A stretch of 64,000 nt of DNA from Halorubrum rubrum (GCF_024494685.1 NZ_JANHDM010000010.1:78358-142357), one strand, 5' to 3'; positions 1 to 9,198 are shown, counted from the first letter of the stretch. Numbers and translations: made by a program. The notes: generated from the sequence alone by a model not told the origin.

Positions 1-1569
1 GTCGAGTGCGGCGAGTGCGGCGAGTCCCACCGCGCGGACCACCTCGTCGAGGACGCGACCGATATCGAGGACGCCGAGGCCCTGTCGGGCGAGGAGGTGG
101 AGGGTCTGATCCGCGATCACGACGTCGCCTGCCCCTCCTGTGGCTCGCCGCTCGCGGGGCGCGACGTCGAGGACTTCAACCTCATGTTCGCGACCGCGAT
201 CGGGCCGGGCGACGGCCAGCCCGGCTACCTCCGCCCGGAGACCGCCCAGGGGATCTTCGTCGAGTTCCCCCGGCTGAAGGAGTACGCCCGCGGCAGCCTC
301 CCCTTCGGGATCACCCAGATCGGCCCCGCCTACCGCAACGAGATCTCGCCTCGGGGCGGCCTCCTGCGTCTGCGGGAGTTCACGCAGGCGGAGCTGGAGC
401 AGTTCATCGATCCCGAGGCGGACGAGCCCCCCCTCGAACGGGTCGCGGACGTCGAGGTTCGGCTGTACCCCGCCGCGGAACAGGAGACGGCCGACGACGA
501 CTACCTCGACACCACGGTCGGCGAGGCCGTTTCGGAGGGAACCATCGGATCGCCGTGGGTCGGCTACTATCTCGGGGTCGCCCAGGAGTGGTACGAGCGG
601 GTCGGCGTCGACATGGACCGGTTCCGCTTCCGGCAACACCTCGCGGGCGAGCGCGCCCACTACGCCGCCGACTGCTGGGACGCTGAGAGCGAGGTCGACG
701 GCGACTGGATCGAGATCGCCGGCTTCGCCTACCGCGGCGACTACGACCTCTCGAAACACGACGAGTACGGCGACGACTCCTTCACCGTCTTCAAACGCTA
801 CGACGAGCCGAGAACGGTCGAGCGCGCGACCGTCGACCCCGACATGTCGGTGCTGGGTCCCGAGTTCGGCGGCGACGCCGCCGCGGTCGCGGAGGCGCTC
901 GAGACGCTCGCCGGCCGCGATCCCGACGCCTTCGGGGGCGACACCGTGACCGTCGAGATCGGCGACGGTGGCGAGGACGGTAGCGGCGGCGGGACCCGCG
1001 AGGTCGAGGTCGACGCGGACGTGGCGAACTTCTCGGTCGAGGAGGTCACCGAGAACGGCGAACACGTCACGCCGCACGTCGTCGAGCCCTCCTTCGGCGT
1101 CGGTCGGACGGTCCAGACGCTTCTAGCGCACGCCTACGAGACCGACGAGGTCGACGGCGAGGAGCGGACGTACCTCTCTCTGGTCCCCGAGATCGCCCCG
1201 CGGGACGCCGCCGTCTTCCCGCTCGTGACGAACGACGACCGGCTCACCGCCCTCGCCGACCGCGTCGCCGCCGACCTCCGTGCGGCGGGGCTCGCGGTCG
1301 CGTACGACGACTCCGGCTCGATCGGACGGCGATACCGCCGACAGGACGAGGTCGGTACCCCGTTCTGTGTCACCGTCGACCGCGACGGCGTCGAGGGTGA
1401 CGGTCCGGAGACCGTTACGGTCCGCGAGCGCGACTCGGCGGCCCAGATCCGGGTTCCGGTCGGGGATCTGGCCGACGAGCTGGCGGCGCTCCGGTCCGGC
1501 GGGGCGTTCGCGGATCTCCTCGACCGGTACGAGGCCGTCGAGACGGCCGTCGAGACGACAGAGAACTGA
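1..1569 (+). CDS. glyS: Glycyl-tRNA synthetase, C-terminal part (5' end outside window)
   Basis: This class II aminoacyl-tRNA synthetase charges tRNA-Gly with glycine in the cytoplasm. The reading frame is open from base 1, so the N-terminus lies upstream. The visible part starts in a zinc-binding insert, with CxxC pairs in VECGEC and CPSCGS. The catalytic core follows, with motif 2 (YRNEISPRGGLLRLREF) and motif 3 (EPSFGVGRTVQ). The last ~110 residues are an anticodon-binding domain of the HGTP type (ARDAAVFPLV, then YDDSGSIGRRYRRQDEVGTP). An acidic Gly/Glu/Asp-rich insert near base 960-1020 is typical of halophile proteins. The next gene starts 2 bases after the stop, so the two are probably co-transcribed. 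The identification is firm; only the true start is unknown. Confidence 0.96.
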   Translation, partial: VECGECGESHRADHLVEDATDIEDAEALSGEEVEGLIRDHDVACPSCGSPLAGRDVEDFNLMFATAIGPGDGQPGYLRPETAQGIFVEFPRLKEYARGSLPFGITQIGPAYRNEISPRGGLLRLREFTQAELEQFIDPEADEPPLERVADVEVRLYPAAEQETADDDYLDTTVGEAVSEGTIGSPWVGYYLGVAQEWYERVGVDMDRFRFRQHLAGERAHYAADCWDAESEVDGDWIEIAGFAYRGDYDLSKHDEYGDDSFTVFKRYDEPRTVERATVDPDMSVLGPEFGGDAAAVAEALETLAGRDPDAFGGDTVTVEIGDGGEDGSGGGTREVEVDADVANFSVEEVTENGEHVTPHVVEPSFGVGRTVQTLLAHAYETDEVDGEERTYLSLVPEIAPRDAAVFPLVTNDDRLTALADRVAADLRAAGLAVAYDDSGSIGRRYRRQDEVGTPFCVTVDRDGVEGDGPETVTVRERDSAAQIRVPVGDLADELAALRSGGAFADLLDRYEAVETAVETTEN

Positions 1570-1571
1570 CC

Positions 1572-2204
1572 GTGACGCTCCCGGCGGCGGCGTGGCGCGA
1601 TCGCGTGGAGTTCGAGCGGCGGCTGGTCCACGCGAGCGGCACCCTCTACCCCGTCCCCTACCTGCTCGGGTGGATCTCGTGGACGGAGACCGCCGCGCTG
1701 CTCGTCGCCAGCGTCGTCGTCGTCGCGATCCTGGAGTTCCTCCGGATCGTCGTCGGACTCGACCACGCGGTGTACCGCGCGTTGACCCGCGAGTACGAGG
1801 CGGAGGCGGTCGGCGGCTACGCGCTCTACCAGGTCAGCACCGCCGCGGTCGCGCTCGTCGCGACCACGCCGGTCGCGACGCCGACGCTCGCGGTTCCGAC
1901 GATGTGGATGCTCTCCGTCGGCGACCCGATAAGCGGCGCGCTCGGCGAGAACGGCCCGCGGGAGCCGAAGCGTCCCCTCGTGTGGGCCGTGATGTTCGCC
2001 GTCTGTCTCGCGGTGACGCTCCCGTTCACGGTGCCCGCGTTCGGCCCGACGGTCGGGGTCGCCGTCGCCGTCGCGGGCGCGGTGCCCGCCACGGTCGCCG
2101 ACGGCATCCCGCCGATCGTCTACGGGGTCGTCCTCGACGACAACCTCACGATCCCGCCCGCCGCGCTCGCCGGGATGGCGGTCGCCGCGGCGGTACTGGG
2201 CTGA
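1572..2204 (+). CDS. Dolichol kinase-like / CTP-dependent lipid kinase membrane protein
   Basis: This is a 210-residue integral membrane protein with about five or six hydrophobic helices. The N-terminal ERRLVHASGTLYP and central SVGDPISGALGENG segments resemble the dolichol kinase / cytidylyltransferase-like family (SEC59, VTE5). Members use CTP to phosphorylate polyprenols or phytol, and the GDP-containing loop is the family signature. In haloarchaea such a protein could phosphorylate dolichol for N-glycosylation or salvage isoprenoid alcohols; the substrate cannot be read from sequence. It starts with GTG two bases after glyS, which supports translational coupling. Family assignment is fairly good and substrate assignment is inference. 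Confidence 0.7.
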   Translation: MTLPAAAWRDRVEFERRLVHASGTLYPVPYLLGWISWTETAALLVASVVVVAILEFLRIVVGLDHAVYRALTREYEAEAVGGYALYQVSTAAVALVATTPVATPTLAVPTMWMLSVGDPISGALGENGPREPKRPLVWAVMFAVCLAVTLPFTVPAFGPTVGVAVAVAGAVPATVADGIPPIVYGVVLDDNLTIPPAALAGMAVAAAVLG

Positions 2205-2300
2205 TCGGGGTCGGTCCGCTCCGACGGCTCGCTTCGTCCTTCCCCTCCCGTGTACGGGGGTAGATTCAATGACTCCGCCCGTGTTGGGCGAGTCACCACG

Positions 2301-3719
2301 ATGACCGCGAAGACGGTGTACGAGACGGTCGAATCGGAGCGGGAGCTGCTGTACGACCTCGCCGAGCGGCTCTGGGAGACCCCCGAGCTGGGCCTCCACG
2401 AACACGAGTCGGCGGAGGCGCTCGCGACGACGCTGCGCGAGGAGGGGTTCGACGTGGAGACGGGTATCGCCGGGATGCCGACCGCGTTCGTCGCGACCTA
2501 CGGCGAGGGCGACCCGACGATCGGAATCTTAGGCGAGTACGACGCGCTCCCCGGACTCTCACAGGAGGTGAAAGCCGAACGCTCGCCGGTGGAGCGGGGC
2601 GGGCCGGGTCACGGCTGCGGCCACAACCTCTTCGGGACCGCGACGCTCGGAGCCGCGGTCGCGGTGAAGCGAGCGATCGAGGACGGAGAGCTCGAGGGGA
2701 CGATCCGCTACTACGGCTGTCCGGCCGAGGAGACGCTCGTCGGGAAGACGTACATGGCCCGCGCGGGCGTCTTCGACGACCTCGACGCCGCGTTGACCTG
2801 GCATCCCGGCGACCTGAACACGCCGCGGGTCGGGAGTTCGAACGCGCTCAACTCGCTCCTCTTCGAGTTCGAGGGCGAGGCCGCCCATGCGGGTGGTTCA
2901 CCCGAATCCGGGCGGAGCGCGCTCGACGCAGTCGAACTCACCAACGTCGGCGTCGAGTTCATGCGCGAGCACGTCTCCGACGACGCCCGGCTCCACTACT
3001 CGATCCCGGACGGCGGCGACGCCCCGAACGTCGTGCCCGCCGAGGCGTCGGTGTGGTACTTCGTTCGCGCGCCGAGCCGCGAGGAGGTCGAGCGCAACAC
3101 CGACTGGCTGCGCGACATCGCGCGGGGCGCGGCGACGATGACCCAGACGACGGTCTCGGAGCGGTTCCTCTCCGGCTGTCACGACTACATCGCCAACGGC
3201 TCGGTCACGGACGCCATCTGGGAGAACATGCAGGAAGTGGGACCGATCGAGTACGACGAGGCCGACCGCGAGTTCGCCCGCGAGCTGCTCGAGACGGTCT
3301 CCGAGAGCAATCGGGCGTCCCGGCTCGAGGAGCTTCCCAAGGACCTCCGCGAGACGGTCGAGCCGCACGCGCTGTACCCGGATCCGGTTCCGCCGTTCAA
3401 CGAGGACGTGACCTCCGGGGGGTCGACCGAGGTCGGCGACGTGAGCTACATCGCGCCCACCGGGCAGTTCAACGCGGCGACCTGGCCGGTCGGCGCGCCG
3501 GGGCACTCGTGGCAGGTCGTCGCCGCCAACGGCGACTTCGGGAGGAAGGGGATGCTGTTCGCCGCGAAGGTGCTGGCCGGGACGGCCCACGACCTCATGA
3601 CCGACCCGGAGACGCTGGCGGCCGCACGCGAGGAGTTCGAGGCGGCGACCGGCGGCGAGCCGTACGAGACGCCGCTGCCGCCGGAGGCGGAGCCGCCGTT
3701 CGACATGACCGCCGAGTGA
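2301..3719 (+). CDS. M20-family amidohydrolase (AbgB-like)
   Basis: This 472-residue metallo-amidohydrolase resembles AbgB, the subunit that cleaves p-aminobenzoyl-glutamate, and related aminoacylases. The metal-site segment GHGCGHNLFGT lies near residue 104. It is followed by CPAEETLVGK, TWHPGD and the dimerisation-domain start HAGGSPESGRSALDA. The C-terminus has GAPGHSWQVVAANGD, typical of the AbgB branch. The ATG at 2301 was chosen over an upstream in-frame ATG because family similarity starts there (MTAKTVYETV). The gene stands alone between the lipid kinase and a convergent antiporter. The true substrate is unknown; folate breakdown products or N-acyl amino acids are possible. Confidence 0.85.
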   Translation: MTAKTVYETVESERELLYDLAERLWETPELGLHEHESAEALATTLREEGFDVETGIAGMPTAFVATYGEGDPTIGILGEYDALPGLSQEVKAERSPVERGGPGHGCGHNLFGTATLGAAVAVKRAIEDGELEGTIRYYGCPAEETLVGKTYMARAGVFDDLDAALTWHPGDLNTPRVGSSNALNSLLFEFEGEAAHAGGSPESGRSALDAVELTNVGVEFMREHVSDDARLHYSIPDGGDAPNVVPAEASVWYFVRAPSREEVERNTDWLRDIARGAATMTQTTVSERFLSGCHDYIANGSVTDAIWENMQEVGPIEYDEADREFARELLETVSESNRASRLEELPKDLRETVEPHALYPDPVPPFNEDVTSGGSTEVGDVSYIAPTGQFNAATWPVGAPGHSWQVVAANGDFGRKGMLFAAKVLAGTAHDLMTDPETLAAAREEFEAATGGEPYETPLPPEAEPPFDMTAE

Positions 3720-3754
3720 GGCCCCAGTGGAGTCCGACCGAGGCGGCCCCGCGA

Positions 3755-4996
3755 TCACTCGCCGGGCTTCGGACCCTCCCCGGTCGACGTCCCCCCGCCG
3801 AGCCACGAGACGGCCGCCCGCTCGAACGGCTCCGAGTGGCCCATCAGCGTGGTTCCGAGTATCGCCATCACGAGGACGTAGCCGACGGCGAAGGCGTTGA
3901 GCGTCGCGGCCACCGCCGGGTCGAACGTGCCGGCCGTGGCCCCGCTGGCGGCGACCGTCGCGATGATGAGCGAGAACTCCCCGCGGGTGGTCATCCCGAG
4001 GCCGACCCGCGTCGACCGGCGGACGTCGAGGTCGAACGCGCGCCCGGCGAAGTAGCCCGTGACGAGCTTCGTCGGCGCCGTCACGACCACCGCGAGCGCG
4101 ACGAGCGCGGCGACGCCCCCGAACAGCGCCGGGTCGGTGACGAGCCCGATCCAGAAGAAGAAGACCCCGGCGAAGGTGTCGCGGACGGGCTCCAACAGCG
4201 TCTCGACCTCGTGGACGTAGTCCGTCGCGGAGAAGGCCATCCCGATGAAGAAGGCGGCGACCGCTTCGCTGACGCCGAGCGTGAGCGCCGCGCCCGCGAC
4301 CAACACGACGGCCGCGATCGATCGGAGTGCGACGAACTCCTTGTTGTCGGTCGCCACCAGCCGGTCGAACGCCGGTGTCCCGAACCGGACGAGCCCCAAC
4401 AGCACGGCGATGAACCCGATCGCGATCCCGACGTCCGTCGCCGCCGCGGCGACGTCGCCGCCGCCGAGCACCAGCGCGGACGCGACCGCGAGGTAGACGG
4501 CGATGAACAGGTCCTCGTACACCAGGGTGCCGAGGAGCGGCTCCGCCTCGTCGTTGGCGATCCAGCCGAGGTCGATGAGCGACTTCGTGATCACCGCCGA
4601 CGAGGAGATGTAGACGATCCCCGCGAGCAGGAACGCCGGCAGGAACGCGCCGAAGACGAGCCAGCCGAGGACGAGTCCCACGCCGAAGTTCGCGAGGTCG
4701 ATCGTCCCGGCCGTGCCGATCTCCGAGCGTCGAGCGAGCAGGCGGTCGAGGTTGAACTCCAGCCCCAGAAAGAAGAGGAGGAAGACGATCCCGAGCTCCG
4801 CGCCGAGCGCGATGAACTCCGTCTCCGGGACGTAGACGGTGCCGAAGCCGGGGAGGGCGAACCGGCCGAGGACGTGCTCGCCGAGCGCCATCCCGACGAC
4901 GATGTAGAAGGGGATCACCGACTGGCCGAGGCGGTTCGCGGCCGCGCCGGCGACCGCGATCGCGGCGAACATGACGCCGACGTCGAGCAGCGCCAC
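3755..4996 (-). CDS. CPA2-family cation:proton antiporter (KefB/KhtU-like)
   Basis: This 413-residue membrane protein has about 12 hydrophobic helices and belongs to the monovalent cation:proton antiporter-2 family. It lacks the cytoplasmic TrkA-N domain of KefB/KefC and ends shortly after the last helix. The helix that normally carries the exchange residues reads LGLEFNLDRL, and QSVIPFYIVVGMALG opens the protein. The gene upstream on the same strand encodes a KhtT-like regulator only 67 bases away, the same pairing as in bacterial KhtTU K+/H+ antiporters. It probably exports K+ or Na+ in exchange for protons. Ion selectivity is inference. Confidence 0.85.
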   Translation of the reverse strand: MALLDVGVMFAAIAVAGAAANRLGQSVIPFYIVVGMALGEHVLGRFALPGFGTVYVPETEFIALGAELGIVFLLFFLGLEFNLDRLLARRSEIGTAGTIDLANFGVGLVLGWLVFGAFLPAFLLAGIVYISSSAVITKSLIDLGWIANDEAEPLLGTLVYEDLFIAVYLAVASALVLGGGDVAAAATDVGIAIGFIAVLLGLVRFGTPAFDRLVATDNKEFVALRSIAAVVLVAGAALTLGVSEAVAAFFIGMAFSATDYVHEVETLLEPVRDTFAGVFFFWIGLVTDPALFGGVAALVALAVVVTAPTKLVTGYFAGRAFDLDVRRSTRVGLGMTTRGEFSLIIATVAASGATAGTFDPAVAATLNAFAVGYVLVMAILGTTLMGHSEPFERAAVSWLGGGTSTGEGPKPGE

Positions 4997-5063
4997 TACC
5001 GGCCACCTCCGCCGGCGTGCGCGCGACGGCCGCCGGCGTGCGTCTGACGGTGGGTCGCGTCCG

Positions 5064-5543
5064 TCATCCCGTCAGGAGCTCCTCGAAGGCCTCGCAGTCC
5101 TCGCGGGTGCCGACCCCGATCACGGTGTCGCCCTCCCGGAGGACCGTGCCGGCGTCGGGGCTGTCGATGACCTCGTCGCCGCGCTGGATGGCGACGACCG
5201 CGAGCCCGGTCCGGTTGCCGATGTCGGCGCTCTCCAGCGTCTCGCCGACGAGCGGGGAGCCCGGCGGGAGCTCGTACCACTCCAGAAGGATGCCGCCCGG
5301 CAGGGTGGTCTCCTGGGTCGCCGGCTCGATCGGCTGGAAGTGCGCGCCCTCGATGATCGACCCGATGGTGCGGGCCAGGTCGTCGCCGAACTCGAACGCC
5401 TTCTCGCTGTCGGCGCTCGGCTCCGGACGGTAGAAGAGCTCCCGTTTGCCCGTGTTGTGGATGACGACGATCATCTCGCCGTCGTCGAGTTCGATCTCGA
5501 ACTTCTTTCCGACCCCCGGAAGGTCGGATTCGGTGATCGTCAT
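5064..5543 (-). CDS. KhtT-like TrkA-C domain regulatory subunit of the antiporter
   Basis: This is a 159-residue soluble protein. The N-terminal half (MTITESDLPGVGKKFEIELD) matches the KhtT N-domain. The C-terminal ~80 residues form a TrkA-C/RCK-C ligand-binding domain (GNRTGLAVVAIQRGDEVIDS ... LREGDTVIGVG). In the known KhtTU system the soluble subunit gates the membrane antiporter in response to nucleotides and pH. The start at 5543 is chosen because family similarity begins there and a TATA-like element lies ~25 bases upstream (near 5566). A longer open frame upstream has no protein-like content. It forms a likely two-gene operon with the antiporter. Confidence 0.85.
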   Translation of the reverse strand: MTITESDLPGVGKKFEIELDDGEMIVVIHNTGKRELFYRPEPSADSEKAFEFGDDLARTIGSIIEGAHFQPIEPATQETTLPGGILLEWYELPPGSPLVGETLESADIGNRTGLAVVAIQRGDEVIDSPDAGTVLREGDTVIGVGTREDCEAFEELLTG

Positions 5544-5697
5544 ACGGAACGTACGATCCGCCCCGGTAATAGTCCTGTATACCGCGTCGGGGTCGGGAGC
5601 GGGACGCCCTCGTGGGCGGCGGGAACGGAACGCTCCGTCCGACGGGCGTCTGCCGGCGGCACCAAACGCTAAGTAGACCGGGTTCGAGGAGACACCC

Positions 5698-5994
5698 ATG
5701 TGGCGCTCCCCGAGGAGCCGGGACCGTCGGACCGTGGTCTGCATCGCGTGTGGGGAGTCGGTGTTGCGCGAGGACGCGCGCGAGTACGACAAGGAGGGGA
5801 ACCGCTGGGACCGGCGGGACAAGGAGTTCGAGCACCTCTGTGTCGACTGCGACGACGAGCTCTGTCACCAGCCGCGGGACGGCCTCGAGTCGCTCGTCCT
5901 CTCCATCGAGTCCGACGGCCTCTCACAGGAGGAGTTCCTCGACCGGTACACCGACGCCGTCACCGACTCCGCGACGCGACGCGACGACGGGTGA
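5698..5994 (+). CDS. Small conserved zinc-ribbon protein, unknown function
   Basis: This 98-residue protein has two CxxC knuckles, CIACGES near residue 15 and CVDCDDEL near residue 48, separated by a charged segment (REYDKEGNRWDRRDKEFEH). The pattern suggests one structural zinc ribbon. A short helical acidic C-terminus follows. A TATA-like element (ctaagtag) about 28 bases upstream supports a leaderless start at this ATG. It is divergently transcribed from the antiporter operon. It looks like a haloarchaeal conserved protein; I do not recognise a function. It could be a small regulator or RNA-binding protein. Confidence 0.72.
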   Translation: MWRSPRSRDRRTVVCIACGESVLREDAREYDKEGNRWDRRDKEFEHLCVDCDDELCHQPRDGLESLVLSIESDGLSQEEFLDRYTDAVTDSATRRDDG

Positions 5995-6089
5995 GGCGGC
6001 GAGCGATCGAACGCGACGAGCCGGCACCGTAGCGGCGTCTCAGCTCGGCGGCGACGCGGCGCGATCCCCCGTCGATCCGCCCCGACAGG

Positions 6090-6099
6090 CCTTTCTAAC
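6090..6099 (+). promoter_or_regulatory. Putative TATA box of the RNase R gene
   Basis: The sequence cctttctaac lies about 27 bases before the ATG at 6120. That is the spacing expected for a leaderless haloarchaeal transcript. Confidence 0.45.
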
Positions 6100-6119
6100 G
6101 GACCCGCGTTGGTTCGCGT

Positions 6120-7421
6120 ATGTCAGACGACGAGCCGAAACAGGGCTCCGCCGAGGACCAGGGTCCCGTGACGGTCACCGAGGCGTTGGCCGAGCGGCTG
6201 GCCGAGAAGCGGGCGGAGCTGTTCGAGGAGTTCGGCATTCGCGACGAGTTCCCGCCGGAGGTCCTCCGAGAGGCCGAGGCCCGAACGGAGGGCGTCGACG
6301 GGGAGATCCAAACCGAGATCGACGAGCGACGGGATCTCCGTGATCTCACCACCTGGACGACCGACCCGGTCGACGCCCAGGACTTCGACGACGCCATCTC
6401 GATCCAGCGCGAGGCGGACGCCTACCGGCTGTGGGTCCACATCGCCGACGTGACCCACTACGTCACGCCCGACACCGCGATGTGGGAGGAGGCGGTCGAG
6501 CGCGCGAACACGGTCTACCTGCCCGACTACACGATCCACATGCTGCCGCCGGTGCTCGCCGAGACCGTCTGCTCGCTCGTCCCCGAGGAGGACCGGCTCG
6601 CTCACACGGTGGAGATGGAGATCGACGACGAGACGCTCTCGTTCGAGGACGTCGAGATCTACAAGTCCGTCATCAACTCCGACGAGCGGCTCACCTACAA
6701 ACAGTGTGAGAACCGACTCGAGGACCCCTCCTTGCCCCTCGGCGAGGAGAACGCGCTCGCGTTCGAGCTCGCGGACCGGATGCACGAACAGCGCAAGGAG
6801 GACGGCTCGCTCGTCCTCAATCCGCGGCGCGACCGCGCACACACCATCATCGAGGAGTCGATGCTGAAAGCGAACAAGGCGGTGACGCACACCCTGATGT
6901 GGGACCGCGGCGTCGAGGCGATGTATCGCGTCCACCCGCAGCCGACCCCCGACCAGTGGAGCGAGGCGCTCAAGGAGATCCAGGAGCTCGACGGCGTCTC
7001 GATCCCCGGCTCGGCGTGGGGCGACGACCCGCGGAAGGCCGTCAACGCGGCCTTAGAGGAGTCGCCCGACCGCCAGCTCAACAAGATCCAGCGGGCCGTG
7101 CTGAAGGTGATGCCGCGCGCGAAGTACATGAACGACCCCTTCGGCGGCCACCACGCGCTCAACTTCGACATCTACGGCCACTTCACCTCGCCCATCCGCC
7201 GGCTCTCCGACACCATCAACCACTGGATCGTCCACGAGAACGACGTGCCCGAGAACCTGATCGAGCTCTGTGACCACGCAAGCGACAAACAGAAGGACGG
7301 CGAGACCGCCGAACGGCTCTACAAGCAGTTCCTTCAAGAGCAGGGGCTCGATCCCTACGCCGTGAACAACCGCGGGCTGGAGGTCGTCGAGAACGCCGAG
7401 GAGGCGAAACACACGGCCTGA
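6120..7421 (+). CDS. rnr: Short RNase R-type exoribonuclease (RNB domain)
   Basis: This 433-residue RNB-domain enzyme would degrade RNA 3'-to-5' in the cytoplasm. The catalytic acidic cluster is TTDPVDAQDFDDAIS (aspartates near residues 82-91). Later signatures are HIADVTHYV, YLPDYTIHMLPP, and the region ending GHFTSPIRRLSDTINHW. It is much shorter than bacterial RNase R (~800 residues): the N-terminal cold-shock domains and the C-terminal S1 domain are missing. The protein is mostly the RNB core plus a ~60-residue leader. This short form is known from haloarchaea, which lack an exosome. The TATA-like element upstream supports the ATG at 6120. Confidence 0.9.
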   Translation: MSDDEPKQGSAEDQGPVTVTEALAERLAEKRAELFEEFGIRDEFPPEVLREAEARTEGVDGEIQTEIDERRDLRDLTTWTTDPVDAQDFDDAISIQREADAYRLWVHIADVTHYVTPDTAMWEEAVERANTVYLPDYTIHMLPPVLAETVCSLVPEEDRLAHTVEMEIDDETLSFEDVEIYKSVINSDERLTYKQCENRLEDPSLPLGEENALAFELADRMHEQRKEDGSLVLNPRRDRAHTIIEESMLKANKAVTHTLMWDRGVEAMYRVHPQPTPDQWSEALKEIQELDGVSIPGSAWGDDPRKAVNAALEESPDRQLNKIQRAVLKVMPRAKYMNDPFGGHHALNFDIYGHFTSPIRRLSDTINHWIVHENDVPENLIELCDHASDKQKDGETAERLYKQFLQEQGLDPYAVNNRGLEVVENAEEAKHTA

Positions 7422-7471
7422 GAGGGGAGTCCCGAAGTGGAAGAGTGAACGCGGGCGTTTCGACATCCGTT

Positions 7472-7528
7472 CCGTTCGGGTGAACAGGCTCGAATTCCGT
7501 CCGTTCGGGCGAACAGACTCGAATCCGT
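7472..7528 (+). repeat. Two tandem ~29-bp direct repeats
   Basis: Two adjacent units of the form ccgttcgggYgaacagRctc plus gaat occupy 7472-7500 and 7501-7528, differing at a few positions. Each unit contains the imperfect palindrome gttcggg-gaac. They lie between RNase R and the diverged long repeat. No function is assigned. Confidence 0.6.
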
Positions 7529-7541
7529 GGCCAGATCGAGC

Positions 7542-7893
7542 GTGCTAGTGGTACGAGTGTTTCGGTGGGAGATCGGATGGGCAGGACGGGATCGTTGCTG
7601 TCGCGGTGACCGCGTCCAAAGCTCCAGTCGCTCGATCGAACGAAGTGAGACGACCGACTGCGGAGCCCACCGCCAACGCCCCGGCCGCTCGGCTCACGGC
7701 ACTGCCGTTCGCTAGTCGAGGGCTCCCTTCGGTCGCCCTCGCACGGCTCGCTCCGCTCGCGGTTTCACCGCTCGCTACCGGGGTGCGAGTGAAACGAGCA
7801 CCTCGCTCGCCGCGTCCCTCGTGTTCCGGTCGCGGGCCGGAGGCCCGCTTCCGGGCGCGCCACCGCAACGACGCCTCTCACGCACCTAGTGCT
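7542..7893 (-). repeat. Diverged third copy of the 345-bp structured repeat
   Basis: Read on the minus strand, this stretch keeps both ends and several internal blocks of the identical repeats at 28969-29313 and 41798-42142. The left end resembles agYac..aggtg. It then has ggtggcgcgcccgg, the GC hairpin gcgggcc-tcc-ggcccgc, and gcgaccggaaca. Near the right end it has gcgactgg.gctttgg, agcaacga.ccgt and a final agcac. The middle is diverged in sequence but keeps GA/GC-rich character. The rest of the 7422-7936 intergenic region holds only the short tandem repeats at 7472-7528. Open frames inside are Arg/Ala-rich and not convincing genes. Confidence 0.65.
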
Positions 7894-7936
7894 CGGTCTC
7901 TCGGTCTCTCGAGCCGTTCTCAAGCGTTCGGGCGGC

Positions 7937-9103
7937 CTAGTCGTCCAACTCCTCGTGGACCGGCTCCGCGGCGTTGAGGTCGCTCACGCGGAACGCGGTC
8001 CCGTCGGCCGAGGTGTCGACAGCGAGGTCCCAGCTGTGCCCCGAGACGACCCGGAGGACGACCAACAGCCCGAGCCCGAACGACTTGACGTTCTCCGCGT
8101 CGGCGTCGGCGAGCGCGGCCTCGACCGCCGGGGGCAGTCCGGGACCGTCGTCGGCGACGACGAACCCGTGGTCGTCGCCCGAGACGGTCACCGAGACGTC
8201 CGAGCCGCCGTGTTCGACGCTGTTGCGGAACAGGTTCTCGAGGAGTCGCTGGAGCCGCTCCGCGTCGGCGAGGACGGTCGTTCCGGGATCGACGTCGACC
8301 GACAGCGTCGCGTTCCGAGTTCGGACCGTCTCCCAGGCGTCGCGGACGAGCGCCTCCAGATCGACCTCGTCGCGTTCGCCCACGTCCGCGCCCTCCTTCG
8401 CCAGTATCAGACACTCGGCGATCATCGTCTCCATGCGGCCGAGCGCGCTCCGAACCCGCGAGAGGAACGCCGCCGTCTCGCCCGTCGTCCCCTCCTGTGC
8501 CAGCTCCGTGAACCCGATCGCGCCCGCGAGCGGGTTCCGGAGGTCGTGGGCGATTATCCCGGTGAACTCGTCGAGCCGGTCGTTCTGCGCGCGCAGCTCG
8601 GCGTAGTGTTTCCCGCGCTCGAGTTCGTGGCCGACCCAGTCGGCGAGCACCGAGACGAAGTCGCGCTCCTCGTCGGCGATCGGGTCCGCGCGGGGCTCCG
8701 GATCGGAGAAACACAGCGTCCCATACGTCTCGCCGTCGATCTCGACGGGCGCGCCGACGTAACAGCGCAGGCCGGTCGCCTCCCGCGCGCGGTCGTCGCG
8801 GTACGGGCCCTCCGCGGCGTCGGCGAACCCGATCGTCCCGCCGCCGTCGGCGACGTGGCGACACCACGTCGCGTCGAGCTCGACGACCCCGCCCTCGGCG
8901 TACGGCCCGGACTCGATGTTCGTGGCGATCACCTCGTAGCGCCCCTCGGCGGTGTACGAGAGGACGCCGTTGGCGACGCCGAGGTACCCGCGACCGACGT
9001 CGATCGCCTCCCGGATCCGTTCTTCGGGGGTCAGATTCGCGTCGCTCAACCGGACGAGGCGCTCGAACGGTCGGGAGTGGTCGGGATCGCCGGAGGGGGT
9101 CAT
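7937..9103 (-). CDS. GAF-domain sensor histidine kinase
   Basis: This 388-residue cytoplasmic kinase has no membrane segment. Residues ~20-165 form a GAF domain. The dimerisation/phosphoacceptor helix has FTGIIAHDLRNPLAGAIGF, with His186 as the likely phosphorylation site. The ATPase domain follows with N-box LENLFRNSVEHG, G1 VVADDGPGLP and G2 SFGLGLLVV. No response regulator lies nearby, so it is an orphan kinase; its signal, possibly redox or light sensed by GAF, is unknown. A TATA-like ggttttatc about 36 bases upstream supports the start. It is divergent from the TIM-barrel lipoprotein gene. Confidence 0.9.
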   Translation of the reverse strand: MTPSGDPDHSRPFERLVRLSDANLTPEERIREAIDVGRGYLGVANGVLSYTAEGRYEVIATNIESGPYAEGGVVELDATWCRHVADGGGTIGFADAAEGPYRDDRAREATGLRCYVGAPVEIDGETYGTLCFSDPEPRADPIADEERDFVSVLADWVGHELERGKHYAELRAQNDRLDEFTGIIAHDLRNPLAGAIGFTELAQEGTTGETAAFLSRVRSALGRMETMIAECLILAKEGADVGERDEVDLEALVRDAWETVRTRNATLSVDVDPGTTVLADAERLQRLLENLFRNSVEHGGSDVSVTVSGDDHGFVVADDGPGLPPAVEAALADADAENVKSFGLGLLVVLRVVSGHSWDLAVDTSADGTAFRVSDLNAAEPVHEELDD

Positions 9104-9198
9104 CGGTGGATCGTCGTCGGGTTTCGGAGGGACCCTGATAAAACCGGAAGTCGTCCCCGCTCCCGTCCGGTCGCGCGGCCGGCGCTCGTCGGGGGCAA

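Noticed and set aside
2898..5006. A 702-codon minus-strand frame over the amidohydrolase and antiporter
   Set aside because: It crosses the antiporter in another frame of the same strand and is low-complexity Arg-rich; no motif.
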